Positions 1 to 5,094 of a stretch of 5,549 bases of DNA are shown here, one piece after another (the first letter of the stretch is position 1; each line of letters opens with the position of its first letter). The notes under the pieces are model-generated. The model was not told the origin of the DNA and ran no database searches. It saw nothing but the letters and a program-made list of their open reading frames with translations. Both the position numbers and the translations under genes were made by a program. Location: positions 1 through 5,549 of the forward strand of contig JAUYEO010000339.1 in the NCBI GenBank assembly GCA_030689795.1, in the 5' to 3' direction. The stretch comes from Desulfobacterales bacterium. GTDB taxonomy: Bacteria; Desulfobacterota; Desulfobacteria; Desulfobacterales; RPRI01.

Positions 1-318
1 TGAAACACCTGAAACAACACACCCGGCTTTTAATGTTCCCAACCACGCTATTACATATTCAGGAATATTCGGAAGATTGATTCCGACCACATCGCCTTTT
101 TTCAGCCCGTTTTGAATGAGCATATTGGCAAATTTATTCGAATACTTGTCGAGCTGGGCAAAGGTCACCTCAACACCAAAATAAGAAAATGCGGTCTTGT
201 CGGGAAATTTTTCAAATGCAGGTTTTATAACATCCACATACGAGGTTTCCCATCTTTTCGGATCAATATCTTCGAGACCGGCATCATAGGATTTTCTCCA
301 GAACTGTTCCTTTTTCAT
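1..318 (-). CDS. AMP-forming acyl-CoA synthetase, N-terminal part (runs off the left edge)
   Basis: The minus strand reads openly from an ATG at 318 to the window edge, giving 106 residues without a stop. It begins MKKEQFWRKSYDAGLEDIDP and continues through FEKFPDKTAF, a TFAQLDKYSNKFANML helix and GDVVGINLPNIPEYVIAWLG, ending KAGCVVSGVS. This is the standard N-terminal subdomain of the acyl/long-chain fatty acid-CoA ligases of the ANL superfamily, which activate a carboxylic acid with ATP to an acyl-adenylate and then to the CoA thioester in the cytoplasm. The AMP-binding P-loop and A8 motifs lie outside the window, so the chain-length preference cannot be judged. The start is well supported: GGAGGAG stands about 8 bases upstream (around 326-334). 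The gene diverges from the SRAP gene across a spacer of about 120 bp. The FadD-like family call is confident; the substrate is unknown. Confidence 0.9.
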   Translation of the reverse strand, partial: MKKEQFWRKSYDAGLEDIDPKRWETSYVDVIKPAFEKFPDKTAFSYFGVEVTFAQLDKYSNKFANMLIQNGLKKGDVVGINLPNIPEYVIAWLGTLKAGCVVSGVS

Positions 319-440
319 GATAAAATCTCCTCCTGCCTTTAATGTGAATTGATATGTTGAAGAGCTGAATAAAATCTGATAAATTTATGGACGTTGAAGT
401 TTCATATCACAAGTTAAAATATTATGCTAATATAATAATC

Positions 441-1130
441 ATGTGCGGAAGATTTGCCCAGTTCAGCCCGATCTCGTTATTGCGGGAGGCTTTTGATATC
501 AGGGCCGTAAAATGCGATCCTGTTCAATCGTATAATATAGCTCCGTCGCAGGATGTTCTTGCCGTCGTATACTCCGATGAAAGGATTCTGATAAAATTTT
601 TCTGGGGTATTTCGCCACGTCTTGGGAAAGAGGAATCAAAACCGCCTCTTTTGATCAATGCGCGTCTTGAAACCATTGCGGAAAAACCAAGCTTCCGCGA
701 AGCCTACAAATTCAGACGATGCCTTATACCTGCTGACGGTTTTTATGAATGGGAAAAGGCCGGGTCGAAAAAACAGCCCTGGTTTTTTACGGCTCAATCA
801 GGACAGCCCTTTGCATTTGCCGGTATCTGGGAAAAAAGAAGAGAGAAAGACGAATCAACCCGGTGCATCTTTGTTATTATTACGACAGAAGCAACCGGAC
901 CTGTAAGCGGAATCCACAACAGGATGCCGGTAATTCTTGACAAAAAGGTCTATGGAAACTGGCTCAACCCTGATGAAAATGACCCGAAAAGATTAAAAGA
1001 GATCATAAAGGAAGGAGCAATACTCGGTTTAAACGGATATCCCGTATCTCGCAGAGTTAATTCCGTTGCAAATAATGATCCTTCCTGCATCGAGCCTGTT
1101 GACTCGGAAACAGACCATAAACAGAATTGA
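441..1130 (+). CDS. yedK: SRAP-domain abasic-site processing protein (YedK/HMCES family)
   Basis: The protein is 229 residues and starts MCGRFAQFSP. SRAP proteins use Cys2, exposed after Met removal, to form a thiazolidine cross-link with abasic sites in single-stranded DNA, shielding them at stalled forks. All key residues are visible: Cys2, Asn73 in INARLET, Glu103 in GFYEWEKAG and His159 in GIHNRMPVIL, which correspond to Cys2, Asn75, Glu105 and His160 of E. coli YedK. SYNIAPSQ (30-37) and the FRRCLIPADGFYEW core are also typical. I chose the ATG at 441 rather than the in-frame ATG at 387, because the longer form would add 18 residues in front of the catalytic cysteine. No Shine-Dalgarno sequence precedes 441; the upstream stretch is nearly pure A/T. 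The gene stands alone, divergent from the acyl-CoA ligase and convergent with the sugar dehydrogenase 11 bp downstream. Confidence 0.95.
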   Translation: MCGRFAQFSPISLLREAFDIRAVKCDPVQSYNIAPSQDVLAVVYSDERILIKFFWGISPRLGKEESKPPLLINARLETIAEKPSFREAYKFRRCLIPADGFYEWEKAGSKKQPWFFTAQSGQPFAFAGIWEKRREKDESTRCIFVIITTEATGPVSGIHNRMPVILDKKVYGNWLNPDENDPKRLKEIIKEGAILGLNGYPVSRRVNSVANNDPSCIEPVDSETDHKQN

Positions 1131-1141
1131 AAACCCCAACC

Positions 1142-2455
1142 CTACAGCCTCCAATAGGTTATATTTATTCCTCTTGCATCTTCCGGCTTGAAGGCTCCCT
1201 TTATATCCATTACGATACGAACATCATCCGAACACAGCCCGGCAATCTTAGAGAGTCCGAGCTCCCTGTAGGTCTTGTGAATTACAGCAATAATAACAGC
1301 ATCAGCACTTGAAAGCTTACCGAGATTTTTCTCAAGATCAAGCCCGTAATATTTCTTCGCTTCGGCAGCATCTGCAAGCGGATCATGGATAATGACCTCC
1401 ACTCCGAAATCCTTAAGTTCATTTACAATATCAACAACTTTAGTATTCCGGAGATCGGGGACATCTTCCTTGAAGGTAAGTCCGAGAATGGCTATCCTGG
1501 CACCCCTCACCTGTTTCCCTGCCCTGATAAGCAGTTTTACCGCTCTTTCGGCGACATATTTTCCCATGCCGTCGTTTATTCTGCGGCCTGCGAGTATAAT
1601 CTCAGGATGATATCCCAGCGCCTCGGCCTTGAATGTAAGGTAATACGGATCAACTCCTATACAGTGTCCACCTACAAGCCCCGGTCTGAATGGTAGAAAA
1701 TTCCATTTTGTGCCGGCAGCTTCAAGAACCTCCAGAGTATCAATACCCATTTTATTAAATATCATCGAAAGTTCATTTACAAGAGCTATGTTTAAATCTC
1801 TTTGGGTGTTTTCAATGACTTTTGCCGCTTCAGCAACCTTAATGGAAGAAGTAAGATGAATACCTGCTTTTACAATCCTGCCATAGATAAGTGAGAGAAG
1901 TTCGCCGGTTTCCCGGTCCGACCCTGAAACAATCTTGACAATGTTATCTATTGTATGAACCTTGTCGCCGGGATTTATTCTCTCGGGAGAGTATCCCATT
2001 TTGAAATCACTGCGATATTTTAAACCGGATTCGGTTTCAATAATAGGAGCACAGATATCCTCCGTTACTCCCGGATAAACAGTCGATTCAAAAACGACGA
2101 CTGAACCCTTATTCAAAAATTTTCCCACTATTGCAGAGGCTTTTTTTACGGAACTTAAATCAGGAATTCTATACTCATCAATAGGCGTCGGAACGGCAAC
2201 TATTATCAGCCTGCAAAGCGAGAGATCTTTTGGATCATCGGTGTAATTTATCTCCACACCCGCAAGCTCTTCGGGAGATATTTCCAATGTCTTGTCACCG
2301 CAGTTCTTCAGCTCATTTATTCTTTCAGTCTTTGAATCATAGCCGGTTACGGAAAAATGTCTTGAAAGATGCACCGCCAGCGGAAGGCCCACGTATCCCA
2401 ATCCTATTACGGCTATTTTGTCCTCTTGTTTTAAAAGCGATTCAAATGTCACCAT
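1142..2455 (-). CDS. tviB: UDP-N-acetyl-hexosamine 6-dehydrogenase, TviB/WbpO type
   Basis: A complete 437-residue nucleotide-sugar dehydrogenase. It oxidises C6 of a UDP-N-acetylhexosamine (GlcNAc or GalNAc) to the uronic acid with two NAD+, feeding capsule, O-antigen or exopolysaccharide synthesis in the cytoplasm. The N-terminal Rossmann fold carries IGLGYVGLPL (Gly18, Gly20, Gly23). It is followed by VPTPID (88-93), ESTVYPG (123-129), YSPERINPG (155-163), SIKVAEAAKVIENTQRD (204-220) with Lys206, and GGHCIGVDPYY with catalytic Cys265 and Asp269. The C-terminal NAD-binding domain has LGLTFKEDVPDLRNTKVVD. The ENTQRDLNIALVNEL and GTKWNFLPFRPGLVGGHC stretches point to the TviB/VipA/WbpO branch rather than UDP-glucose dehydrogenase. 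GlcNAc versus GalNAc cannot be decided. AGGAG lies 12 bases before the ATG, slightly long. No partner glycosyltransferase or epimerase lies next to it, so the gene appears isolated here. Confidence 0.95.
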   Translation of the reverse strand: MVTFESLLKQEDKIAVIGLGYVGLPLAVHLSRHFSVTGYDSKTERINELKNCGDKTLEISPEELAGVEINYTDDPKDLSLCRLIIVAVPTPIDEYRIPDLSSVKKASAIVGKFLNKGSVVVFESTVYPGVTEDICAPIIETESGLKYRSDFKMGYSPERINPGDKVHTIDNIVKIVSGSDRETGELLSLIYGRIVKAGIHLTSSIKVAEAAKVIENTQRDLNIALVNELSMIFNKMGIDTLEVLEAAGTKWNFLPFRPGLVGGHCIGVDPYYLTFKAEALGYHPEIILAGRRINDGMGKYVAERAVKLLIRAGKQVRGARIAILGLTFKEDVPDLRNTKVVDIVNELKDFGVEVIIHDPLADAAEAKKYYGLDLEKNLGKLSSADAVIIAVIHKTYRELGLSKIAGLCSDDVRIVMDIKGAFKPEDARGINITYWRL

Positions 2456-2539
2456 TTTTTATCCCAACTCCTTTTATATGTTGCCATAAATCAAATGATA
2501 TGATTACTAACACGAATAAATAAAAAAAACAATTTTCAC

Positions 2540-2563
2540 CACGAAGACACCAAGACACTAAGA
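2540..2563. repeat. Three tandem 8-bp units of an AT-flanked intergenic repeat
   Basis: The spacer between the divergent sugar dehydrogenase and AAA ATPase genes contains CACGAAGA, CACCAAGA and CACTAAGA head to tail, preceded by TTCAC. Only the fourth base of each unit varies. On the other strand it reads as CTTAGTG/CTTGGTG/CTTCGTG units. From memory, such short CACNAAGA tandem tracts are scattered between genes in many environmental bacterial genomes; their role is unknown. No coding frame covers it. Confidence 0.75.
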
Positions 2564-2600
2564 AAAGCCTATAGAATAAATTCGGATTTTTATATCAATC

Positions 2601-3125
2601 ATGCGTACAACGAACTGGTATGTAATAACAGGAGCTCCCTGCTCCGGAAAGACATCCGTAATATCTTCTCTCGAACAGCATGGATACAGGGTGGTCCATG
2701 AAACGGCACGCGCATATATAAATGAGGAGCTGGATAAGGGAAAAAGTCTCGATGAAATAAAAGCGGACATGTCCTTGTTCGAACACAACATATTTTACAG
2801 AAAAATAGAGATGGAATCTTCTCTTCCTGAAAAATCGATAATCTTTCTCGATCGAGCTATTCCGGACAGCGTGGCCTATTTCAGGTTTGCTGGACTTGAT
2901 CCGAAAGAGCCTGAAACAAAGAGCGCTGAAATACGCTACAGGAAAATCTTCCTGTTTGACCGGCTGCGGATAAAACACGATGAAGTCCGCAATGAAAACG
3001 AAGAAGATTCCATCCTCATTGACCGGCTTATAGAAGAGACCTATAAAACGCTCGGTTATGAAATCATTAGGGTTCCGGTCTTACCGGTCGGAAGACGTAC
3101 TGATTTTATCCTCGAAAACATGTAG
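2601..3125 (+). CDS. AAA_28-family P-loop ATPase/kinase (NadR/Ttd14-like)
   Basis: A 174-residue single-domain P-loop NTPase. Walker A is GAPCSGKTS (11-19) straight after strand 1. VVHETARAYINEEL (31-44) is the characteristic strand-2 E..R motif (Glu34, Arg37). IIFLDRAIPDSVAYFRFAG (80-98) supplies the Walker B-like Asp84-Arg85, and the C-terminus has the usual EIIRVPVLPVGRRTDFIL (154-171). This is the family that includes the ribosylnicotinamide kinase domain of NadR and eukaryotic Ttd14. Most bacterial stand-alone members have no assigned substrate, so I do not propose one. The length is normal for the family, so it looks intact. No Shine-Dalgarno is visible before the ATG at 2601; the in-frame stop at 2577-2579 allows no better ATG, GTG or TTG start. 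It is divergent from the sugar dehydrogenase and convergent with the toxin-like pair. Confidence 0.88.
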   Translation: MRTTNWYVITGAPCSGKTSVISSLEQHGYRVVHETARAYINEELDKGKSLDEIKADMSLFEHNIFYRKIEMESSLPEKSIIFLDRAIPDSVAYFRFAGLDPKEPETKSAEIRYRKIFLFDRLRIKHDEVRNENEEDSILIDRLIEETYKTLGYEIIRVPVLPVGRRTDFILENM

Positions 3126-3148
3126 ACATTAAACCGTTACCCTGGAAA

Positions 3149-3385
3149 TTATTTGGATTCGGCAATGGAAGGTGACAAGAAATTTCTATTCCCATGTGAA
3201 ATTTTATATGAAGCTGCTTTGGTCTTATCTGCCTCTATAACAAACATATCCCGGGGGAAATCTCTGGTTACCTGCTCATGAATATATTTAAAGTATGCCG
3301 AACCTTTTAAGTGTTTTGTCTCTTCATATGCCGCATTCTTCATTTCCCATACTTCCTGCAAGGCTTTACTGATCGTCGTCTTCAT
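3149..3385 (-). CDS. Small partner (antitoxin-like) protein of the PIN-domain gene
   Basis: A 78-residue protein beginning MKTTISKALQEVWEMKNAAY and continuing EETKHLKGSAYFKYIHEQV. The charged helical N-terminus with an EVWE.K..AYEETK pattern matches small uncharacterised proteins that I recall beside PIN-domain genes of this subtype. The C-terminal third (after about residue 47, FVIEADKTKAAS onward) is not recognised. Its ATG lies inside the 3' end of the PIN gene (20-bp overlap), with a strong GGAGGT (3391-3396) five bases upstream that is itself within the PIN coding sequence, so the two genes are probably translated together. Function as antitoxin is inferred from position and size only; there is no recognisable DNA-binding fold. 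Confidence 0.7.
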   Translation of the reverse strand: MKTTISKALQEVWEMKNAAYEETKHLKGSAYFKYIHEQVTRDFPRDMFVIEADKTKAASYKISHGNRNFLSPSIAESK

Positions 3386-3863
3386 ACATTACCTCCAAAA
3401 GAGTCAATAAATTCAATTTTTTTAAATATCCCATAGACTCATTAAGGGAGTTGATCTGTACATGTTTATGAATATTTGCCATATGGCGAAAATTCCAGCT
3501 CAGAAGAATATCAAATTCGAAGGCCGTGCAGATCGCAATGTGCATAGCATCCTCTCTTTTCCTCTGAGGAATGACACCTGAGTCAAGATATTTTTGGGCT
3601 ATCATATCAATCTCTTCAGTCTTTTCCTCAGGGATTGGGATAGGCCGCAGCCGGTATTTTATAATAGCCTCACTTAGTATTACTCTCTTTTTTGGATCCG
3701 GTGTCTTTTGAATCTCAAAAAGGACAATTTCGGAAATAAAAACGTCGAAACTGTCAAGACGGCTCTCAAAAAACTCTATGGTAATCTCCTGCTTCTCAGG
3801 TGAGTCATCCGCAAAAAGAAAATTAATTACTGAAGTATCGAGATAAATTTTCAGCTTTTTCAT
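3366..3863 (-). CDS. PIN-domain protein, probable toxin-type ribonuclease
   Basis: A PIN-fold protein of 165 residues from the ATG at 3863 (170 from the ATG at 3878). Using the longer numbering, strand 1 is KIYLDTSVINFLFADD with metal-ligand Asp14. Acidic residues Glu50 and Glu55 follow in FISEIVLFEI, and REDAMHIAICTAFEFDILLSWNF supplies Asp110. The fourth acidic position reads SWNFRHMAN (Trp128, Asn129), as seen in one subfamily of bacterial PIN proteins. PIN toxins are Mg2+-dependent endoribonucleases acting on tRNA, rRNA or mRNA; the target here is unknown. I prefer 3863 because relatives start MKKLKIYLDTSVI and AGGTGA stands just ahead of it, though close; 3878 has no ribosome-binding site. 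It overlaps the small gene downstream, giving a toxin-first order unlike classical vapBC. Confidence 0.88.
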   Translation of the reverse strand: MKKLKIYLDTSVINFLFADDSPEKQEITIEFFESRLDSFDVFISEIVLFEIQKTPDPKKRVILSEAIIKYRLRPIPIPEEKTEEIDMIAQKYLDSGVIPQRKREDAMHIAICTAFEFDILLSWNFRHMANIHKHVQINSLNESMGYLKKLNLLTLLEVMYEDDDQ

Positions 3864-3890
3864 TTCACCTGGATTCATAATTTTGAATTG

Positions 3891-3919
3891 TTATAATATG
3901 TTCGGCAAGCTTATAATAT
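3891..3919. repeat. Pair of 9-bp direct repeats upstream of the PIN gene
   Basis: TTATAATAT occurs at 3891-3899 and again at 3911-3919, exactly 20 bp apart, so both copies face the same side of the helix about two turns apart. They lie between the candidate promoter and the start codon of the PIN gene. That is a plausible place for an autoregulatory operator, but the motif is very AT-rich and could be chance. Confidence 0.4.
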
Positions 3920-3939
3920 TTTTTTCCGATATGTTATAT

Positions 3940-3968
3940 CATATATCAGAATTTCAGCCGGTTTTCAA
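3940..3968 (-). promoter_or_regulatory. Candidate sigma-70 promoter for the PIN-domain gene pair
   Basis: On the minus strand TTGAAA (3968-3963) is separated by 17 bases from TATATG (3945-3940), which is preceded directly by TGA, giving an extended -10 (TGn). Transcription would start near 3933, leaving an untranslated leader of roughly 55-70 bases that contains the two TTATAATAT repeats. It is predicted by eye only. Confidence 0.4.
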
Positions 3969-4004
3969 TGTAAACTATCCATTAAAGTTGTCCTGATACC
4001 CCTT

Positions 4005-4175
4005 CTACCTGTGAACCGCAATCCGGCACCGGATAGCTTTGCATGCCCCATGCAGACGCCTTGTAAAAAGGGCCTGATAGCTTAAAATGTTCTTGTTGAG
4101 AACGAATCTGCAGAGCAATTCATCGTCAAAACCTTTTGTCGCCCTGTCGAATGGAACGGTTATGATTTTAAACAT
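4005..4175 (-). pseudogene. Truncated DGR-associated HRDC-type accessory protein, N-terminal fragment
   Basis: A 56-codon minus-strand ORF starting MFKIITVPFDRATKGFDDEL and continuing LCRFVLNKNILSYQALF. The pattern of short strand, FD, GFDD, L..F, K..LS and F resembles the first ~37 residues of the small HRDC-domain proteins encoded next to diversity-generating retroelement reverse transcriptases. Those proteins continue with a second strand and a C-terminal HRDC helical domain and run well over 100 residues. Here the sequence switches after residue 37 (about 4065) to an unrecognised Arg/Cys-rich tail (CKAIRCRIAVHR) and stops at 4005. No other frame resumes the family, so this looks like a deletion remnant rather than a simple frameshift. 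There is no clear ribosome-binding site. It lies directly behind the hairpin and the SUMF1 gene, as a DGR accessory gene would. Family recognition is from memory of the N-terminal pattern. Confidence 0.55.
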
Positions 4176-4186
4176 ACATAAAAATT

Positions 4187-4223
4187 GCTTGTAGTTGACT
4201 ATCCTTCGGAGTCAACTACAAGC
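4187..4223 (-). terminator. Perfect 14-bp hairpin after the SUMF1-domain gene (terminator or DGR-type hairpin)
   Basis: GCTTGTAGTTGACT (4187-4200) pairs perfectly with AGTCAACTACAAGC (4210-4223) around a 9-base loop ATCCTTCGG. On the minus strand the stem is followed by AATTTTTA, a short U tract, so it can serve as an intrinsic terminator for the gene ending at 4258. Inverted repeats are also found shortly downstream of the variable region in DGRs, where they assist mutagenic homing; this one is about 50 bp from the end of the putative variable region and has a longer stem than the phage example, so the terminator reading is safer. Confidence 0.7.
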
Positions 4224-4257
4224 CTCCAAAAGGTAAAAAAGTAAAAATGCTAAAAGG

Positions 4258-4686
4258 TTAATTTGTCCTGGAAAGGCGAAAGCCCAGGTTGCCGTCCCTG
4301 CCGCCCGGGGTGTAGATGTAGCAATCTGCTGAACGGCAGTTCCTCGCATCGTCGCCCCAGCTGCCGCCTCGATTCACCCGGTACGAGCCCGACGAAGGAC
4401 CGGCAGGGTCGGTAACACTTCCCGATGGATAATCCCCCCTCCAGTCCTGACACCACTCCCAGACATTCCCGTGCATGTCGTAAAGACCCCAGCTATTGGA
4501 ATTCTTCTGGGCCACCGGATGTGTTTTGTTGCCCGCATTGCCGCAATACCAGCCCGGAGCATCAAGAACCGGGTCATGAGCACAATCAGTTTTGGTTATC
4601 CCGCCGCCGGAAAAAGCTGATTCACTCCCCGCACGTGCCGCATATTCCCACTCGGCTTCTGATGGTAAAGCTCCCCCTTCCCGGTC
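4258..4686 (-). pseudogene. C-terminal half of an FGE-sulfatase/SUMF1 domain (C-type-lectin fold), displaced into another frame
   Basis: The frame opens after a stop at 4687-4689 and runs to the TAA at 4258, giving 142 residues. From LPSEAEWEYAARAG it reads as the second half of an FGE-sulfatase domain: GWYCGNAGNKTHPVAQKNSN, WGLYDMHGNVWEWCQDW, SYRVNRGGSW, NCRSADC and NLGFRLSRTN. The first half (the usual EVT..QY region and the V.WDDA block, about 100 residues) is absent. Aligned on RGGS, the second cysteine of the FGE copper pair is present (NC) but the first is replaced by Asp, so this is not a true formylglycine-generating enzyme but one of the SUMF1-like scaffold or ligand-binding paralogues. 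The only in-frame starts are internal (a GTG at 4515), so it has no sensible start of its own. It was originally the C-terminal part of the gene starting at 5084. Confidence 0.85.
4276..4389 (-). other. Putative DGR variable region at the 3' end of the SUMF1 domain
   Basis: Between SYRVNRGGSW and LGFRL, the codons at positions that are usually Asn in related DGR targets are GGC, GAC, GAT, AAC, GAT, TGC, TAC, ATC, TAC, GGC, GAC, GGC and AAC. All keep a third-position pyrimidine while the first two bases vary freely, as expected if they derive from AAC/AAT codons of a template repeat by adenine-specific mutagenesis. The segment ends in a less variable CTGGGCTTTCGCCTT (4287-4273), where an IMH element would sit. 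No template repeat was found in the window, so this is inference from codon pattern and family. Confidence 0.5.
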
Positions 4687-5084
4687 TTAACGTCTATCAA
4701 CTGAAGCGTCAGGTAGTATACCTTACCCACCATGCCCACAGAGCCGTTTACTATCTTTCCAACGCCAAGTATCTGCCCAGCCTCTACCTTGCACTCCTGC
4801 GCTACACAGTCTGACATCTGGAATTTCTGTTCTTTCAGTATCTTGTTCATGTTGCCGCGGTCGATGACTTCATACTTATCGGACTGAGAAAACTCGTGAA
4901 TTACTTTGTCTGCAAGAGGACGGGAAATGTCCTTGTCTTTATCTCTGACTTCAAAGTCAAAGATGGCTACGTAGTTGTCAACGGTTTTTATTTCGGGCTT
5001 GTTCTTTTTTTCGGCGGCAAAAGCGCCGGACAACGTAAGAATCATGAAGAGTAACACAAATAGAGCTTTAATTGACCTGTTCAT
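4596..5084 (-). CDS. Secreted CsgG/LpoB-like domain protein, N-terminal part of a broken CsgG-SUMF1 gene
   Basis: The protein is 162 residues from the ATG at 5084. A signal peptide (MNRSIKALFVLLFMILTLSG, then AFA, likely cleaved before AEKK) is followed by a CsgG/LpoB/FlgO-like alpha-beta domain: VAIFDFEVRDKD, a helix ISRPLADKVIHEF, KYEVIDRGNMNKILKEQKFQ, CVAQECKVEAGQILGVGKIV and VGKVYYLTLQLIDVKTGKGE. Proteins of this type sit in the envelope and are sometimes fused to a C-terminal SUMF1 domain. After GKGE (about 4676) the remaining residues (LYHQKPSGNMR onward) are the SUMF1 coding DNA read out of frame, so the native C-terminus is lost. I chose ATG 5084 over the TTG at 5090, because GAGG lies 8 bases before the ATG and only 2 before the TTG. 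The ribosome-binding site overlaps the TGA of the upstream thioredoxin gene, so the two were co-transcribed and probably translationally coupled. Confidence 0.8.
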   Translation of the reverse strand: MNRSIKALFVLLFMILTLSGAFAAEKKNKPEIKTVDNYVAIFDFEVRDKDKDISRPLADKVIHEFSQSDKYEVIDRGNMNKILKEQKFQMSDCVAQECKVEAGQILGVGKIVNGSVGMVGKVYYLTLQLIDVKTGKGELYHQKPSGNMRHVRGVNQLFPAAG

Positions 5085-5094
5085 CAGCAAGACC

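Noticed and set aside
112..342. Plus-strand 76-codon open frame at the left end
   Set aside because: It lies opposite the acyl-CoA ligase N-terminus, which has conserved sequence and a strong ribosome-binding site.
431..436. Perfect TATAAT hexamer upstream of the SRAP start, suggesting a leaderless transcript
   Set aside because: It ends only 4 bases before the ATG, too close for transcription to begin at or before the start codon, and no -35 match lies at 16-18 bp. Treated as chance in an AT-rich stretch.
1128..1160. Shared terminator between the convergent SRAP and sugar dehydrogenase genes
   Set aside because: The 11-bp gap holds no convincing stem-loop with a U tract.
1385..1696. Plus-strand 103-codon open frame within the sugar dehydrogenase
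   Set aside because: It is antisense to conserved catalytic segments of a complete 437-residue enzyme; no family features.
2595..2978. Minus-strand 127-codon open frame opposite the AAA ATPase
   Set aside because: The plus strand carries a full set of P-loop motifs; the antisense frame resembles nothing.
4258..4515. Genuine formylglycine-generating enzyme for sulfatases
   Set aside because: The domain is truncated and lacks the first of the two copper-binding catalytic cysteines; no sulfatase gene is nearby.
4660..4690. Programmed -1 frameshifting at the GGGGG run to make a CsgG-SUMF1 fusion
   Set aside because: The geometry would allow a P-site Gly tRNA to slip, but half of the SUMF1 domain is missing, so the product would not fold normally. 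Deletion or assembly error is simpler.
4425..4814. Plus-strand 129-codon open frame across the CsgG/SUMF1 region
   Set aside because: It is antisense to clearly conserved minus-strand protein sequence and has no recognisable domain; a shadow frame.
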